Assembly (NCBI GenBank): GCA_028565635.1
Contig: JAOXYB010036329.1
Span: forward strand, 1-11,987
Length of the DNA stretch: 11,987 nt
Source of the DNA: Phoronis ovalis
Taxonomy: Eukaryota > Phoronida > Phoronidae
Direction of reading: 5' to 3'
This document shows, in pieces, positions 8,116 to 11,987 of this stretch (the first letter of the stretch is position 1; each line of letters starts with the position of its first letter). A model generated the notes under the pieces. It was not told the origin of the DNA. It did no database searches and was given only the letters and a program-made list of their open reading frames with translations. The position numbers were made by a program, and so were the translations under genes.

Positions 8116-11100
8116 CTGAAATTAACAAAATATTGTATATTAAAGGTTACCTGTCTAGTATAACTGTAGATTTGTTCTGCGCATCCAGTATAGGCACATT
8201 TTGAAAACCATGTTACAGTTCAAGACCAATAAAAATAATCATGCAGAACTCTTTTATTGCCTTTATATATTTGTATGTGCCATCATGCACTTCTTATATA
8301 ATGTCACATATCAAATAACGGAGTATATGGTAAAATATGATATAAGCGTTACAAGTACATCTTAGCATTTCAAGCTTACCTGTTTTTACTGAAAAAACAT
8401 CATTGTAGTAGTCTAAACACTGCATTGTGTCTAGATGGAAGTTTCCAGAGCCTCCGAACAAAACTAGTCGATCTTTCACAACAGTAGCAGTATGTAGACC
8501 ACACTTGGGTACAGAAAGTCCCCGAATGTCTGGCTGTAACCATTCTAAGCTGTCTAAAATAGGAAAAAATTGTCTAATTAAAACTGGTCATAACAATATA
8601 TCCAAAATAGTCTTTCCAGTCACTGAAATGATTGCTTATGGTACAAAAGCTTTATAGTTTTTGCTACTGCTTACCTGACCAAATTTCAGTTGTTTCTAAG
8701 GTTATCGAGAAAAGACATACCTGTCGTGCAAGCTAAAATGTGCCACTGGCATTTTAAGATTGTAAATGTTTTGGCATTACATGATTAGATAATGAAAATT
8801 GTCTACCTGTGTCAAAGATGTGGAAATCATTAAAATGTTGGTTGTCTTGGCTACGACCTCCTAAAATAATAACTCTTGACCCTACAGATGTTGCTGTATG
8901 AAATGATCTTGGTTCTGGTTGTCGACCCTTGACCTCAAGTTTAGTTTCCCATTTTCTTGTTTCTAAGAATAAAATGTAGCATTTACAAAAAAAGCAAAAG
9001 CACAGATAATGGCCATCCCTTTTTTGGCAATTAAATGAAAGCTTGAAAAATCATCAATCAGTGACAAATTCACAAATTATGTTGTCATTATTAGTTATAT
9101 TTTTGAATACGACTGTTAGTAGCAGAATGTTAAAAACATTTAAGGCTCATCTGTTTTTATCAGACTTTTAACTTTAAAACCTACAATTCTTTTTGCCTAC
9201 ATACCTGTGTCAAATATATGCAAATCATTTTTCCGACCTTCCACATCCCGTCCACCAAAAATGAAAAGTTTATTCGTAACAGCACACATGCCAAATGCTG
9301 CCCTTGGTGATGGAACACCAAGATTCATCTGCATAGGACGAGACCATGTGTTGCTTTCTGAAACATATTTTCTTTTTAGTACAAGAAAAACTGGTTCATT
9401 TCTCAATTTTGCTTGGAACTTAAATATATGAGCTATAATTGAATATCAAAATGCCACTAATATTGCACATGTATTGGAATCCATAACTGTTTACTCTGTC
9501 CAACCTGAGTGTCAGACCCTATAAACCTCTGCTAAAACGTTTAAACTTTCATATTTTATGATTTCTTACCTGTCAAATGTTACCTTAGCTCCATTTATAG
9601 ACTCTGAAACAACTCTATCCTTTTCCGTGCCCATCAATCGATTTGAAAACACCACCTGACTAAAAGTAGCCAATCACTACGCCTGGCATAATTTCCAACA
9701 ACCAATGAAATAATTAGCTTCTAAGAAGAACCCGTTTGCCATGTGCCCTTCCTTGTGTACTGTTTCGCCCCCATTTAAAAATTTGTTCTCACAAGTTCTC
9801 ATTGGCTGTCACTTGCCTCTATTTTTGGAATCGTACCCAGGCATACGATCAAAGGCCTGATCGAGGTTTTTCAGAGTCTATAAACGAAGCTACGATAAGA
9901 TATATAATTTGAATTTAGAGGTAAGAAAATATGAAAGTTTTAAACGATATAAGTTGAGATTTATAGGCCTGACACACGGGGTTACTCTGTCTTACCTGTA
10001 TCAAAGACAATAAGGTCATTGAACCAACCAAATTCTGCACCTTGTGGTTCTTGTTCATGTTGATCTTCTACTTCATCTTCTGTGTCTTCTTCTGAGATTA
10101 TTTCATACTAAAATAATATAATAACATGTTATATCTTTCGTACCTTAGATGTATTTTAGTGTTCTCTCCAAAATTTTGTATGCCGATTACCGGGTCAATT
10201 ATCATTTATGTGCAATAAGTCTCAAGCATTAATAGATAAATGTATACATTGGGAAATCGCTGTTTTTACCTCGTCCTCTGCAGATTTTGGTCCAAATCCT
10301 CCAAACACATAAATATGTGTCCCTACAGCAACTGAAGACAATTTATCTCTAGGACTTGGTCCATTTCCACAAGCTTCCACTCTTTTCCATGTTGAGGTAT
10401 CTAAAATGTCATTATTACATGTCAATGCAATTTGTTTTAACAAAAATGCCTTACATTTTTACAATGTTTAAAGACAATAACAATAATATATTCGGGGATA
10501 GTCGTATTCAGTTTTGTTCAGGTGTCTGTCATTTGAGCTCACTTTAAGAATGGACTCCTTGTATGTTCATATTCGCTAGTAAAATACCAAAATTCCCGAG
10601 AACATCGACAATCCCTAGTAGTAGTTTGATTTTCCAGCCGATTTTCATAGGCTTGTGTATCAAACTGAATCACTTTCCTTTTTGATGGGCCAATAACAAT
10701 GTTGTACACGTAGAAATATTGACAAATCATTTACTTTACTAAGAGGACAAACTGAATGTTAATGCACGGTGGCATAGGCTGGTCTGTGTACACGTTAGTC
10801 CTAATAATAGGCCAAATACTGACATATTGGTCCTAACACTTTCCTATTCAAAACTATCATCTTTCGAAATCAACAAAAACTCACCCATACCATAAAAATT
10901 TTCATAAAGCAATACTACAACGGTCTTAGTTCATTATTATCAAGTGAAGAAAGTATACATATATATGTACACAAGTGCGATGATTAAACATCAGTGAAAA
11001 TCAATGGAGACACCATTACAGTTGTTTCGTATTTATTGAATTATGTCAGATATTGGGCCTATTAAAGGTGTGATTCCCTGGATATTTACCTGTATTGAAC

Positions 11101-11831
11101 ACATGTATGTCATCAAACCACCCACAGCCCTGACTTAATCCACCAATCACATACAGTTCATTTCCTACAGCTGACATGGTAGCGGATGAGCGTGGAGCAG
11201 GAACATCTCCTTTCGCTTGAACAAGTGACCAATTACTCGACTCTAGAATCAGAAGATCAGTTATGTGAAGAAATGTTAAAAAAAAACTGTACAGGAACTT
11301 AATTGCAAGCCACCAAACTGCAAGTTTCCAAATTTACAAATGAAAATTGAAATGACAAAAATGTTGCCGGTTAATGTGTGATACTGATAACATTAAACAA
11401 AAAATGACAACGCGAATAATAGAATCTTGGAACGCACGGAAAACTAAGCTGAAAAGACGCGGGTAAAAAGAATACCCGAGAAAGAATAAACAACTGCACA
11501 ATGGCCACAATGTCAGTGAAATATATAAGTTCAACTTGTTACTTATATTATACACAACAATGACAGCGAAACCCGGGAGTAAAAGATAATTACTATGTGT
11601 GATAAAGATTAACTGACCTAAATCAAATGCCAGTAAATCATTCGACTCAACATTATCACCGTCAGCCGTTCTAACAACTCCACCAAAAACATACAGTTTG
11701 CTGTCGATTGCTGCAGCAACATGGCCATCTCTCGAGGATGGATTATCGCCGCTTATCTTTTCCCAGTTAACACTGACGTCGTTGTTTAAACGTTCCATGT
11801 ATTTCGTAGATCCACTTTGTTCGTTTCCCAT
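7955..11831 (-). CDS. Kelch-repeat beta-propeller protein, RABEPK/KLHDC-like, 417 residues, complete
   Basis: Eight minus-strand exons join in frame: 11831-11618, 11242-11090, 10400-10270, 10107-9996, 9357-9205, 8962-8807, 8553-8380 and 8115-7955 (TGA stop), 1254 nt in all. All introns are GT-AG, with phases 1,1,0,1,1,1,1. The protein has six kelch units, each with W...P.PR....A....LY(V/I)FGG...ND..(V/I)F(D/N)T, at about residues 23-71, 72-122, 123-203, 204-254, 255-306 and 307-364. An acidic insertion at about 163-190 lies in unit 3, and a polar Asn/Gln-rich tail follows residue 365. Six such units normally form a beta-propeller for protein-protein contacts. The repeats resemble Rab9 effector RABEPK and KLHDC1/2, but I cannot choose between them, and no BTB, BACK, F-box or clear BC-box is present. 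The start ATG at 11831-11829 is the first in the frame and is followed by GGN. Confidence 0.92.
7974..7979 (-). terminator. Candidate poly(A) signal of the kelch gene inside its coding sequence
   Basis: On the minus strand AATAAA occurs within the codons for DTIKS, 16 nt before the TGA stop. Cleavage 10-30 nt downstream would fall at or just past the stop. Other minus-strand AATAAA copies are at 7526-7531 and 7520-7525, inside the last DHX34 intron. Confidence 0.35.
8228..8233 (+). terminator. Candidate poly(A) signal of DHX34 (AATAAA)
   Basis: First canonical AATAAA downstream of the DHX34 stop, about 550 bp away and within intron 7 of the opposite-strand gene. The variant ATTAAA at 8139-8144 is nearer. 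Use of either would make the DHX34 3' UTR antisense to the last kelch exon. Confidence 0.35.
9491..9506. repeat. Direct repeat flanking the foldback (partner at 9982-9997)
   Basis: TTACTCTGTCCAACCT on the left matches TTACTCTGTCTTACCT at 9982-9997 at 14 of 16 positions, with 10 in a row. The right copy contains the 5' splice site of the exon ending at 9996. The copies stand 2 and 6 bp outside the inverted-repeat ends, so they are not a textbook target-site duplication. Confidence 0.55.
9509..9975. mobile_element. Long imperfect inverted repeat (foldback/MITE-like) in kelch intron 4
   Basis: Left arm 9509-9609 and right arm 9869-9975 are reverse complements in three colinear blocks. The outer ends are GTGTCAGACCCTATAAAC and, on the other strand, GTGTCAGGCCTATAAATC. 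The middle block is CGTTTAAACTTTCATATTTT (right arm with one extra A). The inner block is a perfect 16-bp match, TTTATAGACTCTGAAA at 9594-9609 against 9869-9884. The 259-bp spacer has no open reading frame of note. Opposed CCAAT boxes at 9670-9674 and 9801-9805 lie almost symmetrically about the centre, so the repeat may once have reached further in. No flanking duplication immediately abuts the ends. Confidence 0.7.
10021..10107 (-). other. Acidic insertion in the third kelch blade
   Basis: Exon 10107-9996 begins with an acidic stretch including SEEDTEDEVEDQHEQEPQG, then returns to the propeller pattern GWFNDLIVFDTG. The preceding exon ends FGGFGPKSAEDE, so the insertion lies between the GG strand and the ND..VF strand of one blade, probably as a surface loop. 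The only phase 0 intron of the gene (10108-10269) falls inside it. Confidence 0.8.
10401..11089 (-). other. Kelch intron 2 (689 bp), no identified content
   Basis: Donor ACAG|GTAAAT and acceptor TTTTAG on the minus strand, phase 1. A minus-strand open frame of 63 codons at 10539-10730 is slightly richer in G+C than its surroundings. I do not recognise it and see no splice sites joining it to the gene. Confidence 0.75.
11243..11617 (-). other. Kelch intron 1 (375 bp), no identified content
   Basis: Donor TTAG|GTCAGT and acceptor TTCTAG on the minus strand, phase 1. The first-exon frame reads on into the intron for almost 100 codons, but this run is hydrophobic and lacks kelch character, so it is not coding. 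Confidence 0.8.
11814..11831 (-). other. Possible N-myristoylation signal (MGNEQS)
   Basis: The protein begins Met-Gly with Ser at position 6, fitting the basic N-myristoyltransferase pattern (Gly2, small or polar residues at 3-5, Ser/Thr at 6). Asn3 is favourable. If real, it would attach this otherwise soluble propeller to membranes. Inferred from six residues only. Confidence 0.4.
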
Positions 11832-11987
11832 TTTAAACTGTAACAGACAATTAGTGAACCAGTGTCGTAGCAGAATATATCTAATGGTCGTAGCAGGGTA
11901 TATCTAGGTAGTAGCTTTGCAAATTTTCGCGCAACTTCTTATTTCCCGCTTTGAGAGGATCATGGGTAATTAATGTATCTTCGAATT
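11832..11987 (-). promoter_or_regulatory. Probable 5' UTR and proximal promoter of the kelch gene
   Basis: This stretch lies directly upstream of the kelch start codon. It holds two octamers fitting the E2F consensus TTTSSCGC (TTTCGCGC at 11925-11932, TTTCCCGC at 11942-11949). It is locally richer in CpG than the introns. The minus strand just before the ATG reads TTGTCTGTTACAG (ending at 11838), which would serve as a 3' splice site, so a 5' UTR intron is possible, though no good donor is visible in the remaining sequence. No TATA box is clear. Confidence 0.45.
11864..11906. repeat. 23-bp period tandem repeat upstream of the kelch start
   Basis: GTCGTAGCAGAATATATCTA at 11864-11883 and GTCGTAGCAGGGTATATCTA at 11887-11906 match at 18 of 20 positions with a 3-bp spacer. 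It lies 33-75 bp upstream of the ATG, so it is 5' UTR, promoter or 5' UTR intron. Confidence 0.85.

Larger units (their letters stand above)
9358..9995 (-). other. Kelch intron 4 (638 bp), largely filled by the foldback
   Basis: Donor ACAG|GTAAGA and acceptor TTTCAG on the minus strand, phase 1. The 467-bp inverted repeat occupies most of it and reaches within 20 bp of the donor. Outside the repeat there is only AT-rich sequence. Confidence 0.85.

Noticed and set aside
7891-8163. Plus-strand 90-codon hydrophobic open frame
   Set aside because: It is antisense to the last kelch exon, which is supported by splice frame and stop position. Its composition comes from AT-rich DNA.
9207-9431. Plus-strand open frame over the kelch exon at 9357-9205
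   Set aside because: It is the antisense shadow of a well-supported minus-strand exon, as are the plus frames at 8427-8657 and 11698-11907.
9575-9615. Possible cryptic exon on the minus strand in the foldback left arm, with TTTCAG before and TTTGACAG|GTAAGA after, echoing the FDT-encoding exon ends
   Set aside because: The 34-nt piece would shift the frame between its neighbours (phase 1 to 1 needs a multiple of three), and it encodes no kelch pattern. Most of it is foldback arm sequence.
10539-10730. 63-codon open frame on the minus strand inside kelch intron 2
   Set aside because: No recognised family, no matching splice sites, and it sits inside an intron whose flanking exons already join in frame.
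11334-11617. Continuation of the first kelch exon frame into a hydrophobic 94-residue tail
   Set aside because: A good donor at 11617-11616 joins in frame to the next blade, and the read-through part has no kelch features.

Overview
The window is animal (metazoan) nuclear DNA: AT-rich (by eye about one third G+C), with two multi-exon genes whose exons are bounded by GT-AG splice sites and whose introns are about 120-970 bp. Nothing looks bacterial or viral. The encoded proteins are clearly homologous to vertebrate proteins, but the compact AT-rich introns suggest an invertebrate, perhaps a lophotrochozoan such as a mollusc. The species cannot be fixed from this sequence.

Positions 372-7675 (+) hold the 3' part of a DEAH-box helicase gene that I identify as DHX34. 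Thirteen exons join in frame into 719 residues, from just before helicase motif V to a C-terminal pair of zinc-finger-like motifs. The start codon and helicase motifs I-IV lie to the left of the window. DHX34 is an RNA helicase-like factor of nonsense-mediated mRNA decay (NMD). One intron has a GC donor, and one intron carries a degraded tandem copy of the following exon's 3' splice site and first codons.

Positions 7955-11831 (-) hold a complete eight-exon gene for a 417-residue kelch-repeat beta-propeller protein of the RABEPK/KLHDC type. The exons are close to one per propeller blade. The protein starts MGNEQS, a plausible N-myristoylation sequence. Its fourth intron contains a long imperfect inverted repeat that looks like a foldback element or MITE.

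The genes are convergent, with stop codons only 279 bp apart, and the visible poly(A) signals suggest that their 3' ends may overlap. The last ~150 bp (11832-11987) should hold the kelch gene's 5' UTR and proximal promoter. It contains a 23-bp tandem repeat and two E2F-like octamers. Introns otherwise show only small repeats and hairpins. I see no rRNA, tRNA, CRISPR array or intact transposon gene, and no evidence of a wholly new system. The most interesting items are the decoy splice site in an NMD-factor gene, the foldback next to a splice donor, and the 3'-end arrangement.
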